IMG/VR virus record: IMGVR_UViG_3300031669_000236
Coordinates: 1 to 23,608 of that record
Direction: 5' to 3' (one strand)
Source: a virus
DNA: 23,608 bases
In this document: positions 3,441 to 9,960 of the stretch, piece after piece
How the letters are laid out: every line of letters begins with the position of its first letter
Numbering within the stretch: position 1 is the first letter of the stretch
Made by a program: the position numbers and the translations under genes
Notes under the pieces: model-generated
Database searches by the model: none
The model's input: only the letters and a program-made list of their open reading frames with translations
What the model was told of the DNA's origin: nothing

Positions 3441-4112
3441 ATGTATCCAGTTTTAAGCGAAGTAAAAACAATGTCAAGCCGTGAAATTGCAGTAATTGCA
3501 GAAACTTCACATGACAGTGTATTAAAAACTATTCGGGAATTAATCAAACGAGGTATCGTTTCTGGGAACGAGACCACATACAAGCATATCCAGAATGGTC
3601 AAGTTTATCCTGAATTTTTGCTTACATTCAGAGATACAATGGTTGTTGTAGCAGGGTATAGCGCCGAAATGCGCGCAAAAATAATCGACCGCTGGCAAGA
3701 ACTCGAAGCAAAGCAGCAATTCAACATCCCTACTACCCTATCAGGCGCACTACGATTGGCCGCAGAGCAAGCGGAAACAATCGAAGCTCAAACCCTACTC
3801 ATTGAGCAACAAAAGCCCGCCGTCGAGTTTATGGAGCGTTATGTTGACTCATCCGGCAGCAAAGTATTCCGTGACGTTTGCAAACTACTCAAAGTCAAAG
3901 AGCCAGAATTCCGCGAATTCCTGATTGACAAAAAAATCATGTATCGACTTGATGGAAAGCTGACGCCATATGGAAATCACCTAGACGCCGGCCGGTTTGA
4001 AGTCAAAGCCGGTATTAGCGAAAACGAGCATGCTTACAATCAGGCCAAGTTTACACCTAAAGGAATTCAGTGGGTAGCCGGGCTTTGGATGGTTGAAAAA
4101 CTTAAGGCCTGA
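3441..4112 (+). CDS. Rha/KilAC phage regulatory protein (antirepressor type), 223 residues
   Basis: Residues 11-95 match the Rha family of phage regulators: MSSREIAVIAETSHDSVLKT, a helix-turn-helix-like start, then YPEFLLTFRDTMVVVAGYS. Residues 120-220 match the KilAC (ANT) domain found in P1/P22-type antirepressors: KPAVEFMERYVDSSGSKVF, VCKLLKVKEPEFREFLIDKK, YRLDGKLTPY. Such proteins bind DNA or repressors and influence the lysis-lysogeny choice or early gene expression. Start ATG 3441 has GGGG five bases upstream; M11 lacks a ribosome site. It is the first gene of the early operon and lies directly behind a branched terminator, so its expression is probably controlled by readthrough. The replication gene follows one base after its stop. 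Confidence 0.88.
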   Translation: MYPVLSEVKTMSSREIAVIAETSHDSVLKTIRELIKRGIVSGNETTYKHIQNGQVYPEFLLTFRDTMVVVAGYSAEMRAKIIDRWQELEAKQQFNIPTTLSGALRLAAEQAETIEAQTLLIEQQKPAVEFMERYVDSSGSKVFRDVCKLLKVKEPEFREFLIDKKIMYRLDGKLTPYGNHLDAGRFEVKAGISENEHAYNQAKFTPKGIQWVAGLWMVEKLKA

Positions 4113-4113
4113 T

Positions 4114-4941
4114 ATGCATTATTACCAGTTCAATATTGGAAACTACCGAAGGCGCACAGGGCATTTAACCATGTTAGAACATGGAGCATACCGTGCGCTA
4201 CTTGATACCTACTATCTTGAAGAAAAGCCACTATGCGCAGACGATGCTCAGCTTATGCGTTCGCATTGCGCTCGCACTACGGATGAACAGCAGGCGCTTA
4301 AAAATGTACTTCGTGATTTTTTTGAGCTACGTGAAGATGGGTATTTTCACAAAGACGTAGAGGAAAAACTTGTTAATTATCGGAAAAAGTCCGAGAAAGC
4401 AAGCCTTTCAGCCAAGTCAAGATGGGAGAAAGATGCGAACGCAATGCGAACGCATAGCGATGGCAATGCTAACCATAAACCAATAACCAATAACCAAGAA
4501 CCAATAACCACTAACCATAAAGAATCAAAACCATTGTCGGGCAAACCCGACGAGTCAGCGCCCAAAACTTCAAAACCTAAAACCAACGGCGCAGAAACAT
4601 CCGAGGTTATTTCATATCTCAACGAAAAGGCGGGAACAAACTTCCATCTAGTCGAGGCGAACACGAAGTTGGTCGCGGCACGGTTGAGGGAAGGCGCAAC
4701 ACTTGCGGAGATTAAGCGGGTTATTGATTTCAAGGTAAGCGAGTGGAGCGCAGATTCAAAAATGCGTGATTATCTGCGACCTGCAACACTGTTCAATGCT
4801 GAGAAGTTCGCGCAGTACGCCGGACAGGTTGCAGTGGTAGCGGTTTCTGTCGCTCTAGTCTGCCCAACAGGATACCCATTCAGCCAGTGGAAAGCCTCCA
4901 GCCCAGCAGAGCGTGCCGAGATTATCAGGAGGCAGGCATGA
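4114..4941 (+). CDS. phage replication initiation protein (DUF1376 plus phage C-terminal domain), 275 residues
   Basis: The N-terminal residues 1-90 (MHYYQFNIGNYRRRTGHLTM, ALLDTYYLEEKPL, DGYFHKDVEEKL) are DUF1376, also called YdaU-like. Residues 165-240 (ISYLNEKAGTNFHLVEANTK, IKRVIDFKVSEW, MRDYLRPATLFNAEKF) are the conserved phage replication C-terminal domain. The family is taken to recognise the phage origin and recruit the helicase, like lambda O. A low-complexity linker (residues 118-140, PITNNQEPITTNH) is encoded by AT-rich repeats that may be the origin itself. ATG 4114 follows AAGG with seven-base spacing; the in-frame TTG 4093 lies inside rha. The end overlaps the next start by ATGA. 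Confidence 0.87.
   Translation: MHYYQFNIGNYRRRTGHLTMLEHGAYRALLDTYYLEEKPLCADDAQLMRSHCARTTDEQQALKNVLRDFFELREDGYFHKDVEEKLVNYRKKSEKASLSAKSRWEKDANAMRTHSDGNANHKPITNNQEPITTNHKESKPLSGKPDESAPKTSKPKTNGAETSEVISYLNEKAGTNFHLVEANTKLVAARLREGATLAEIKRVIDFKVSEWSADSKMRDYLRPATLFNAEKFAQYAGQVAVVAVSVALVCPTGYPFSQWKASSPAERAEIIRRQA
4470..4520 (+). repeat. AT-rich AACCATAA/AACCAATA repeats, candidate replication origin
   Basis: Within the replication gene, AACCATAA, ACCAATA, ACCAATA, ACCAAGA, ACCAATA, ACCACTA and AACCATAA follow one another at roughly 7-base intervals. A repeat tract in the linker of an initiator gene recalls the lambda origin inside gene O. It could equally be codon repetition in a flexible linker. 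Confidence 0.42.
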
Positions 4942-5363
4942 GTAACAAACTGGATAACTTCGTTTCACGGCTACAGAAAGCAAAGCGCACCGGAACAGAT
5001 TCATGGATAGCCTGCTGCCCCGCACACGATGACAAAAGCCCGTCAATGACGATCAGGGAAGTGGACGAAGGAAAAATCCTTGTCCATTGCTTCGCTGAGT
5101 GTTCAGTTGAAAACATTGTTGGTGCGCTTGGATTGTCACTGAGCGACCTGATGCCAGACCGTGCACCGGACGAAGTGCGTAAGCCCAGGAGGATGCCATT
5201 CAACGCCGCAGACGTGTTGGCCTGCTCAAAGTCGGATGCCTCGCTGATCTACGTTGTGATGTGCGACATCGACAAGGGCGTGCAGCTAACGCAGGAACAG
5301 ATCACCAGCGCGAAGAAAGCCGCTGGGCGCATCTACTCAGCCGCACAGATGGGAGGCCAGTAA
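4938..5363 (+). CDS. CHC2 zinc-finger primase-like protein without a Toprim domain, 141 residues
   Basis: WIACCPAHDDKSPSMTIRE and ILVHCFAECSVENIVGAL show the CHC2 zinc-binding module of DnaG-type and phage primases: Cys27, His30, Cys51 and Cys55. In phages this module reads template trinucleotides for primer synthesis. The catalytic Toprim domain is missing; the rest (residues 75-141) is short and has no primase signature. It may act as a DNA-binding partner for the helicase, with host primase or another phage protein providing catalysis. Start ATG 4938 has AGGAGG five bases upstream and overlaps the previous stop. The next gene also overlaps its stop, so the three replication genes are coupled. 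Confidence 0.85.
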   Translation: MSNKLDNFVSRLQKAKRTGTDSWIACCPAHDDKSPSMTIREVDEGKILVHCFAECSVENIVGALGLSLSDLMPDRAPDEVRKPRRMPFNAADVLACSKSDASLIYVVMCDIDKGVQLTQEQITSAKKAAGRIYSAAQMGGQ

Positions 5364-6298
5364 TGGGCAGCGCAGATCGTGGCAGAGAGCAGATTGAAGA
5401 GGCGATGATGAATTTCTCAAACATCATCCCGCCAGAAATAGACCTGACCGACTTCATGCGCGACGAAGAAAAGGTGCGGGTGCGTGATGCAAGCCATTTC
5501 AAGCAGATGGTGCGCGACATGATGGAGGGAAAAACAGACAAGGGTTACGCCCTGCCGTTTGCGCCCTTTCACGGCAACTTCGAGTTTCGCCCGTCTGAAA
5601 TGACGGTGTGGGCTGGGTATAAGGGGCATGGCAAATCAAGCCTTATTTCGCAAGTGCTGCAAAGCATGATTACGGAATACGCGCACAAGGTTTTCATTAT
5701 TTCGCCTGAGTTCCCAGCGCATAAGGTGATTCATAAACTCATGGTTCAGTTTCTGGGTTCGCGTTATCCAGAAGAGAGAGATTTTAATTCCTTCTTCGAA
5801 GTGATGAGCAAATGCCTATGGCTGTATGACCAGCAGCGCAGCGTTAAGCCTGACACGGTGATCGCGCTATGCCGCTTTGCGATTGAGAAGCTTGGCGTTA
5901 AACACATCCTGATTGACTCGCTGATGAAGTGCGGCATTGCTCCCGATGATTACGGCAAACAGAAAGACTTTGTGGATCGCCTGCAAAACGTGGCGCACAT
6001 CACAGATGTTCATATTCACCTCGTAGCCCATGCACGCAAAGGCCGTGACGATAGCGTTATAGGTTCCATCCATGACATTAAGGGCGCGTCTGAGATTGGC
6101 GACATGGTGGAAAACGTGATCTTTACTTGGCGCAATAAGGCCAAGGAGTTAAAGCCTGGTGATGCTGAGTTGGGGCATGAGCCTGACGCAATAATGAAAG
6201 TTGAGGCGCAGCGCAACGGTGATGGATGGATAGGCGAAGTAAACCTGAATTACGACCGCAACAAAATGGTTTTCTTTGATTGGAAAGAGGGGATATAA
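5363..6298 (+). CDS. DnaB-like replicative helicase, ATPase domain only, 311 residues
   Basis: It has a RecA-fold ATPase of the DnaB/Twinkle/T7 gp4 class: Walker A GYKGHGKSS (residues 85-93), Walker B HILIDS (181-186), a following VHIHLVAHARK strand (216-226), and IKGASEIGDMVENVIFTWRN, which corresponds to the DnaB arginine-finger and loop region. The DnaB N-terminal domain is absent; about 60 residues precede the ATPase core. It should unwind DNA 5' to 3' as a hexameric ring at phage forks. ATG 5363 overlaps the previous TAA and has GGGAGG upstream; the frame is open further upstream, but only as a shadow of the CHC2 gene. Confidence 0.9.
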   Translation: MGSADRGREQIEEAMMNFSNIIPPEIDLTDFMRDEEKVRVRDASHFKQMVRDMMEGKTDKGYALPFAPFHGNFEFRPSEMTVWAGYKGHGKSSLISQVLQSMITEYAHKVFIISPEFPAHKVIHKLMVQFLGSRYPEERDFNSFFEVMSKCLWLYDQQRSVKPDTVIALCRFAIEKLGVKHILIDSLMKCGIAPDDYGKQKDFVDRLQNVAHITDVHIHLVAHARKGRDDSVIGSIHDIKGASEIGDMVENVIFTWRNKAKELKPGDAELGHEPDAIMKVEAQRNGDGWIGEVNLNYDRNKMVFFDWKEGI

Positions 6299-6301
6299 AA
6301 A

Positions 6302-6472
6302 ATGACAGCTAAAGAACTGAAACAGCTAATCGAAGATCAACAGTTTATCCGTCAATGGTTGACGCGCATCAAAGAAACGGACGATCAGATCATTAACGAA
6401 GTTATGGACTTGATGCGTACAACAGAGGGATACCGTGAATTTATTGTCGGCTATGCGAGGGGGCAAGCATGA
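6302..6472 (+). CDS. small unknown early protein, 56 residues
   Basis: ATG 6302 lies behind AGAGGGGAT, three bases after the helicase stop. The gene ends with TGA overlapping the next ATG (ATGA at 6469). The product (MTAKELKQLIEDQQFIRQWL onward) is helical and charged and has no recognised domain. Tight packing on both sides and a good ribosome site support it as a real gene. Confidence 0.7.
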   Translation: MTAKELKQLIEDQQFIRQWLTRIKETDDQIINEVMDLMRTTEGYREFIVGYARGQA

Positions 6473-6753
6473 AACAACTATCCGCCCACAAACAAACCAG
6501 CGCCAAAATCCGCGAACTGTTCACCGCTGGAAAGACGAAGCAGGAAATAAAGCTTGAGCTTGGCGTAACCGGACGTAGGGTAAACAGCGCACTTGACTAC
6601 ATGCTGAGAAAAGAAAAAGCAGCACGTAATCCATGTGTAAAACAATCAAGTGCACCCGTAGTACCGTATGCCGAGCGTGATGCGCAGATGCGCGAATTTT
6701 ACAGCTCACTCAACACCAAGGGCGCATTGTCGATGTGCCACGTAAATTTTTGA
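6469..6753 (+). CDS. small helix-turn-helix-like protein, 94 residues
   Basis: Residues 10-48 (SAKIRELFTAGKTKQEIKLE, then LGVTGRRVNSALDYML) look like a helix-turn-helix of the kind that reads resolvase- or sigma-like sites. A basic tail follows. It may be a phage transcription regulator. Ribosome site GAGGGGG precedes ATG 6469, overlapping the previous stop. The C-terminal 30 residues are not conserved in any family I recognise. Confidence 0.65.
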   Translation: MKQLSAHKQTSAKIRELFTAGKTKQEIKLELGVTGRRVNSALDYMLRKEKAARNPCVKQSSAPVVPYAERDAQMREFYSSLNTKGALSMCHVNF

Positions 6754-6779
6754 CAAAATCAACCAACCAAGGGGGAAGC

Positions 6780-7115
6780 ATGAGCGATAAATTCGAAATC
6801 CTAGCAAAACTACACGGCCTAGACGTGAACAAAAACGAGCACAACTACCTGAACCATACAACCGAAATGTGCCACGCATTTTACACGGCCAATCAATCTG
6901 AGAATTTGCAAATGTCAATCGACATTGCACAGGCAGCATGTTGTTTTGATGATCTGCAAAGCTCACCAATGAGCCGGGTTATCTGGCCAGATTCAATGGA
7001 TGGCGTTGTGGCTCATGTTGCCGTGCTGCACGATATTGCGATCAAGCTGGCTGGCGATCAGGTGGATGAGGTGTATAGCCCGGATGATGCGGAGAAAGAG
7101 GCGGTGGCGGTGTGA
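6780..7115 (+). CDS. unknown early protein, 111 residues
   Basis: GGGGGAAGC precedes ATG 6780. The open frame extends upstream from 6735, but that part overlaps the previous gene and lacks a ribosome site. The product is acidic and soluble (MSDKFEILAKLHGLDVNKNE onward; VDEVYSPDDAEKEAVAV at the end) with Cys pairs too dispersed for a zinc motif. No family recognised. Its stop overlaps a GTG start of the next small ORF. Confidence 0.68.
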   Translation: MSDKFEILAKLHGLDVNKNEHNYLNHTTEMCHAFYTANQSENLQMSIDIAQAACCFDDLQSSPMSRVIWPDSMDGVVAHVAVLHDIAIKLAGDQVDEVYSPDDAEKEAVAV

Positions 7116-7249
7116 GTATTATTCCTAAATTTATTTCCGCGCTGCGTAAATTGGCTTCGCTGTGTATGTATTGGTCACAACGTTGCAATCAGCAAAAAAG
7201 CTCAAAACATCCGATAGCCTTTATGCAGAGCAGGGGGTTTTTATTATGA
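7112..7249 (+). CDS. small basic protein with GTG start, 45 residues
   Basis: GTG 7112 overlaps the TGA of the previous gene (GTGA), and its own TGA (7247-7249) overlaps the ATG of ninB (ATGA). This double overlap is typical of coupled phage genes and makes the ORF credible despite its length. The product (MSIIPKFISALRKLASLCMY onward) starts with an amphipathic, possibly membrane-associating helix and is basic. No family recognised. Confidence 0.5.
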   Translation: MSIIPKFISALRKLASLCMYWSQRCNQQKSSKHPIAFMQSRGFLL

Positions 7250-7638
7250 AAGATGGAGAATGGAAAGACAGTGGTGACGGGAAGGCTACTCGCGTCCAGC
7301 TCAATCTTTTTAATGCTGCATGTGGAGACTTATCTAGCCAAATTAGATGGCACGGATTCAGATTAAGTCGCGATGATTGGCGGCATATGTTAAGCGGCAC
7401 GGTTCTGGGTTGGAGAATGATGCCCGCTGTAGATCGTGGAGAAGGTGCGGCAGGTTTAATTATGCTGGGCGGCAGTAGTCTGGATTTAAGCAAGGATCAA
7501 TGCACAGACGCGATTACACAGGCTTTTTTGATTGGGGATGATCCAAGTACACAAGGGTTGAAATCGCAGCCTGTGAGGTGGTGCCGCAGTGTCATTGGAG
7601 CGCGGTGGATAACTGACGAGGTGATAAATCATGAATAA
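7246..7638 (+). CDS. ninB: NinB recombination protein, 130 residues
   Basis: It matches the NinB (Orf) family, which aids lambda Red recombination by binding single-stranded DNA and replacing RecFOR functions. Visible family segments are LSSQIRWHGFRLSRDDWRHM, then MMPAVDRGEGAAGLIMLGGS, the SLDLSKDQCTDAITQAFLIG helix, and RWCRSVIGARW near the end. Length is a little below lambda NinB (146). ATG 7246 has AGGGGG nine bases upstream and is coupled to the 45-residue ORF. A GTG at 7162 would add 28 residues but has no ribosome site. The N-terminus is the least certain part. Confidence 0.82.
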   Translation: MKDGEWKDSGDGKATRVQLNLFNAACGDLSSQIRWHGFRLSRDDWRHMLSGTVLGWRMMPAVDRGEGAAGLIMLGGSSLDLSKDQCTDAITQAFLIGDDPSTQGLKSQPVRWCRSVIGARWITDEVINHE

Positions 7639-7873
7639 GAACGAATGGCAACCGATTGAAACCGCGCCGAAGGATCAAAGAATTATTCTCTGTTATGAAA
7701 CGTGCATTTTTACAAATATATTTTCAGCGTGCGGGAAATGGAACGATGACCAATATTCAAACAACCCAAAGCCATACTGGACTCACGACATGGAGAAAAT
7801 ACTTGGGGTACGTGAAACACGAGGACAACAACCTATTGCATGGATGCCACTACCGGAAGCGCCAACAAAATGA
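7631..7873 (+). CDS. DUF551-domain protein, 80 residues
   Basis: EWQPIETAPKDQRIILCYET at the start and PIAWMPLPEAP at the end are the two conserved parts of DUF551, a small phage/prophage family of unknown function. Ribosome site GAGGTGAT precedes ATG 7631, which overlaps the end of ninB. The next gene overlaps its stop. A second family member sits in cassette 6 at 1483, with different sequence, so the two are not recent copies. Confidence 0.85.
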   Translation: MNKNEWQPIETAPKDQRIILCYETCIFTNIFSACGKWNDDQYSNNPKPYWTHDMEKILGVRETRGQQPIAWMPLPEAPTK

Positions 7874-8190
7874 GCAACCCTACAAAATCAGACAAGCAAT
7901 ACTGGATCGCCCTTGCTGAAACAATTGGCTGTATCGCGTGCCGCATTGATGGTCATCACAATCCGGTAGTAAGCATCCATCACTGCGATGGTCGCACCAA
8001 GCCAGGAGCGCATCGGAAAGTATTGCCACTATGCGCAGAGCATCACCAGACAGGCGGGCAGGATGCGCCGAGTATTCACCCTTGGAAATCTAGATTTGAG
8101 GCGAAATATGGCACTCAGGAATATCTGATGGATAAATGCAATGAGCTGCTGAAATCTGCCAGCTGCAAATTTGAAAGAATGTTTTCATGA
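7870..8190 (+). CDS. Ref-like HNH nuclease (RecA-dependent nuclease family), 106 residues
   Basis: It resembles the phage P1 Ref family: a CIAC pair (residues 21-24), SIHHCDGRTKPGAHRKVLPL (35-54), CAEHHQTGG (55-63) and HPWKSRFEAKYGTQEYL (70-86). The two zinc-like Cys clusters and the HH/HH pairs form the metal-binding HNH core. P1 Ref cuts DNA within RecA-made displacement loops; here a role in recombination together with NinB is plausible. ATG 7870 overlaps the previous stop. The P1 N-terminal extension is absent, as in most short phage members. Confidence 0.82.
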   Translation: MSNPTKSDKQYWIALAETIGCIACRIDGHHNPVVSIHHCDGRTKPGAHRKVLPLCAEHHQTGGQDAPSIHPWKSRFEAKYGTQEYLMDKCNELLKSASCKFERMFS

Positions 8191-8513
8191 GTAAATACGG
8201 TGCCAAAAAGACCACAATCGACGGGATTACTTTTTCGAGTAAAGCTGAGGCTAACCGATACCTGCAACTCATCATGCTGGGTAAGGCGAAAAAGATAACC
8301 GAATTGCAGCTACAGGTTAAATACGAACTCGCTCCGTCCGTGGTGATACAAGGCCGCAAGCGACCGCCTATCCGTTACGTAGCTGACTTCGTGTATATGC
8401 AGGATGGGAAACGGGTCACAGAGGATGTAAAGGGCATGGAAACTCCTGTGTACCGGCTGAAGCGGCACTTGATGGCAACTGTACACGGGATTGAAATATT
8501 GGAGACAAGATGA
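8187..8513 (+). CDS. DUF1064 phage nuclease (PD-(D/E)xK type), 108 residues
   Basis: DUF1064 signatures are clear: KYGAKKTTIDGITFSSKAEA (3-22), PIRYVADFVY (61-70), EDVKGMET (79-86). The residues E21, D67 and D80-V-K82 form the PD-(D/E)xK-type active site related to T7 endonuclease I. It probably resolves branched DNA made during phage replication and recombination. Start ATG overlaps the end of the Ref-like gene, and its stop overlaps the next ATG. The set NinB, Ref-like, DUF1064 is a recombination cluster. Confidence 0.86.
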   Translation: MSKYGAKKTTIDGITFSSKAEANRYLQLIMLGKAKKITELQLQVKYELAPSVVIQGRKRPPIRYVADFVYMQDGKRVTEDVKGMETPVYRLKRHLMATVHGIEILETR

Positions 8514-8599
8514 CTGATTATTGGCTTTATACAGCAAGGAAATTACGCAGGGCGCTGGCAATCTCGGCTATAAAACGGCAGTCTTTTTTCAGAGGATAG
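8510..8599 (+). CDS. 29-residue basic peptide
   Basis: GGAGAC precedes ATG 8510, which overlaps the stop of the DUF1064 gene. The peptide (MTDYWLYTARKLRRALAISA onward) is strongly basic and probably one amphipathic helix. Good ribosome site and ATGA coupling support translation. The next gene starts three bases after the stop, so it may also serve as a leader. Confidence 0.5.
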   Translation: MTDYWLYTARKLRRALAISAIKRQSFFRG

Positions 8600-8601
8600 C
8601 A

Positions 8602-8874
8602 ATGACTCCCCTCCAGATAAGCTACAAGGCCGCACGCAAGCTAGACGAGGAAGCCATAGCAGCGCTGGTCACTGCAATCATGCCAACGCTGCCCACTGGA
8701 CTTCACAACCGGCGCGGCATACAGAAGCTGGTGCGCGTCTATTTCGGGCAGCAGATCACGGATGTGTCGATACGGACAGACTTCAGGTGCAAGCAGGCGG
8801 GTGTCGAAGTTTACCGGGCGTCGGTGCGGGGGTTTCTGTGCGAGATTCGGACTTCGTTGAAGCGGATCGCGTAG
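8602..8874 (+). CDS. unknown early-operon protein, 90 residues
   Basis: AGAGGA (8591-8596) precedes ATG 8602. The frame is open from 8521 but that stretch belongs to the 29-residue ORF in another frame. The product is basic and contains helices (ISYKAARKLDEEAIAALVTA) followed by a strand-rich part (VRVYFGQQITDVSIRTDFRC). As last gene of the early operon it occupies the place often held by an antiterminator or late regulator, but no such motif is seen. Convergent with the minus operon, four bases apart. Confidence 0.65.
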   Translation: MTPLQISYKAARKLDEEAIAALVTAIMPTLPTGLHNRRGIQKLVRVYFGQQITDVSIRTDFRCKQAGVEVYRASVRGFLCEIRTSLKRIA

Positions 8875-8878
8875 TAAA

Positions 8879-9166
8879 TTAGCGTAAAAAATTCTTAATC
8901 CGCACCGAATCGAATACCCCCCAATCCTCCACGCTGTATTCGCCATTTGCCGGCATGGTGTTGTCGCGGCGCCAGGTGATGAGCACGCCGTATTGCTCGC
9001 GAGCGTTGGAGATCATGCGCATCACGGTGGCGCGTGACAAGCCCAGCTCACCGCACAGCTCTGGAACCGCTACGCCATGATGCTGCGAGATATACGCGAG
9101 CATGGCGAGCAACAGCCTCGCGTCGACGCGGCTGGTACCGGATTTTAATTTATTTGATTTGCTCAT
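8879..9166 (-). CDS. small winged-helix-like DNA-binding protein, 95 residues
   Basis: LLLAMLAYISQHHGVAVPEL followed by CGELGLSRATVMRMISNARE is a clear helix-turn-helix with the winged-helix pattern, and the C-terminal YGVLITWRRDNT/EYSVEDWGVFD would form the wing. This start (ATG at 9166) is two bases after the stop of the upstream minus gene, giving coupling. The frame is open further upstream (to 9298) but only as a shadow of that gene. It probably regulates phage transcription or host takeover. It is the only evident minus-strand regulator in the window. Confidence 0.72.
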   Translation of the reverse strand: MSKSNKLKSGTSRVDARLLLAMLAYISQHHGVAVPELCGELGLSRATVMRMISNAREQYGVLITWRRDNTMPANGEYSVEDWGVFDSVRIKNFLR

Positions 9167-9167
9167 A

Positions 9168-9416
9168 TCAGTCAGGATCGCGAGGTTCGAGGGTGAGCCC
9201 CGCTTGATAGCCGTGCCCCAATGCTGCGCGGCTCTCGTCATTCGAGAGAGCGGCAGATAACCACATTTCATGCTCTGCCTGGGTGCCGAAATTATCACCG
9301 TGGTGGGCGCGGCGCAGACCCTTTATGTAGCCTGTCCACCACGCCTCATGCAGATAATTTGTTTCGATGCGCCGCATCGTATCGGCGCGGCGCATCAGAG
9401 ATTGAAAATTACTCAT
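9168..9416 (-). CDS. unknown minus-operon protein, 82 residues
   Basis: Middle gene of the minus operon, its ATG overlapping the stop of the preceding gene (ATGA) and its stop two bases before the next ATG. The product (MSNFQSLMRRADTMRRIETN onward) has a central EAWWTGYIKGLRRAHHGDN segment and an acidic C-terminal end. Helical, no membrane segment, no recognised family. Confidence 0.68.
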   Translation of the reverse strand: MSNFQSLMRRADTMRRIETNYLHEAWWTGYIKGLRRAHHGDNFGTQAEHEMWLSAALSNDESRAALGHGYQAGLTLEPRDPD

Positions 9417-9739
9417 ATATATTTTTTAGCGATTTGAATTTTACTGAGAGGAGCGCGGTAGAAATCCTTGTCGTCGCGAATATATTGCTCGAACTGAATT
9501 TCATCATTAAGCGCGGTTGCGTCGAAAAATTCCCCATCAATTTCAAGCCACGAACTGCCGCATCCGATATTTCCGTATCCGCGAATGTTCGACTGGCGCT
9601 CTTCATACAGTGCATCCAGCGCTTTGAGCAGATTGGCAGGGCCGCAATTCCAATTGCGGACAGTCACATCCTGACCGCCCCCATGAGATTTGTAGATTCC
9701 GGAATTCAGACGTGTGTGCAATGTGATTTGGGATTTCAT
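9413..9739 (-). CDS. unknown minus-operon protein, 108 residues
   Basis: First gene of the minus operon. On the minus strand GAGGAG lies about nine bases before ATG (9739), better than the GTG five codons upstream. The product is mixed alpha/beta (MKSQITLHTRLNSGIYKSHG; NWNCGPANLLKALDALYEER) with a Gly-rich stretch (RGYGNIGCGSSW). No recognised family. It is expressed from the strong minus promoter at 9818-9846, so it is probably an early product, possibly anti-host. Confidence 0.7.
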   Translation of the reverse strand: MKSQITLHTRLNSGIYKSHGGGQDVTVRNWNCGPANLLKALDALYEERQSNIRGYGNIGCGSSWLEIDGEFFDATALNDEIQFEQYIRDDKDFYRAPLSKIQIAKKYI

Positions 9740-9817
9740 TTTTTTACTCCTCACCGGGCTAACTGGCCGATGTCAGAACTCTGGGGCGGTAGAGTTATTC
9801 CGTAGTGCATGGTTATC

Positions 9818-9846
9818 ATATTAGGCTCATGTTTTGATGTTGTCAA
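9818..9846 (-). promoter_or_regulatory. strong sigma70-type promoter of the minus operon
   Basis: On the minus strand TTGACA (9846-9841), 17-base spacer, TAATAT (9823-9818). This is near consensus and points into the three-gene minus operon, with a leader of about 70 bases. Confidence 0.8.
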
Positions 9847-9849
9847 CAA

Positions 9850-9893
9850 AAGTTATCCACAATTTGTACGAAATATTTTGAAAGTTATCCACT
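9850..9893 (+). promoter_or_regulatory. two DnaA-box-like repeats in the divergent spacer
   Basis: TTATCCACA (9853-9861) is a perfect consensus DnaA box and TTATCCACT (9885-9893) differs at one base. Both lie in AAAGTTATCCAC-type repeats 32 bases apart, about three helical turns, in AT-rich DNA. Either host DnaA acts here (as an origin or transcription regulator), or a phage protein uses the same sequence. Confidence 0.55.
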
Positions 9894-9901
9894 GTTTAGG
9901 C

Positions 9902-9929
9902 TTGATTTTTATTCAAATTACGGTAGAAT
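9902..9929 (+). promoter_or_regulatory. probable promoter of the lysis module
   Basis: TTGATT (9902-9907), 16-base spacer, TAGAAT (9924-9929), about 30 bases before the holin-like gene. It diverges from the minus promoter; the two DnaA-box-like repeats lie between them. Confidence 0.55.
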
Positions 9930-9960
9930 TTTAGTGAATAAATGAATTCAAGGGGGCTTC

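Noticed and set aside
5261-5362. Longer N-terminus for the helicase
   Set aside because: This part overlaps the CHC2 gene in another frame and has no ribosome site; ATG 5363 has GGGAGG and overlaps the previous stop.
7162-7245. GTG 7162 as start of ninB
   Set aside because: No ribosome site; ATG 7246 has AGGGGG upstream and is coupled by overlap to the preceding 45-residue ORF.
7656-7919. 87-residue plus ORF over the DUF551 gene
   Set aside because: Out-of-frame shadow of the DUF551 and Ref-like genes, whose family motifs are clear.
9221-9805. Plus-strand 194-residue ORF
   Set aside because: It overlaps three minus-strand genes that have coupled starts and stops, a ribosome site and a strong promoter; the plus frame has no ribosome site.
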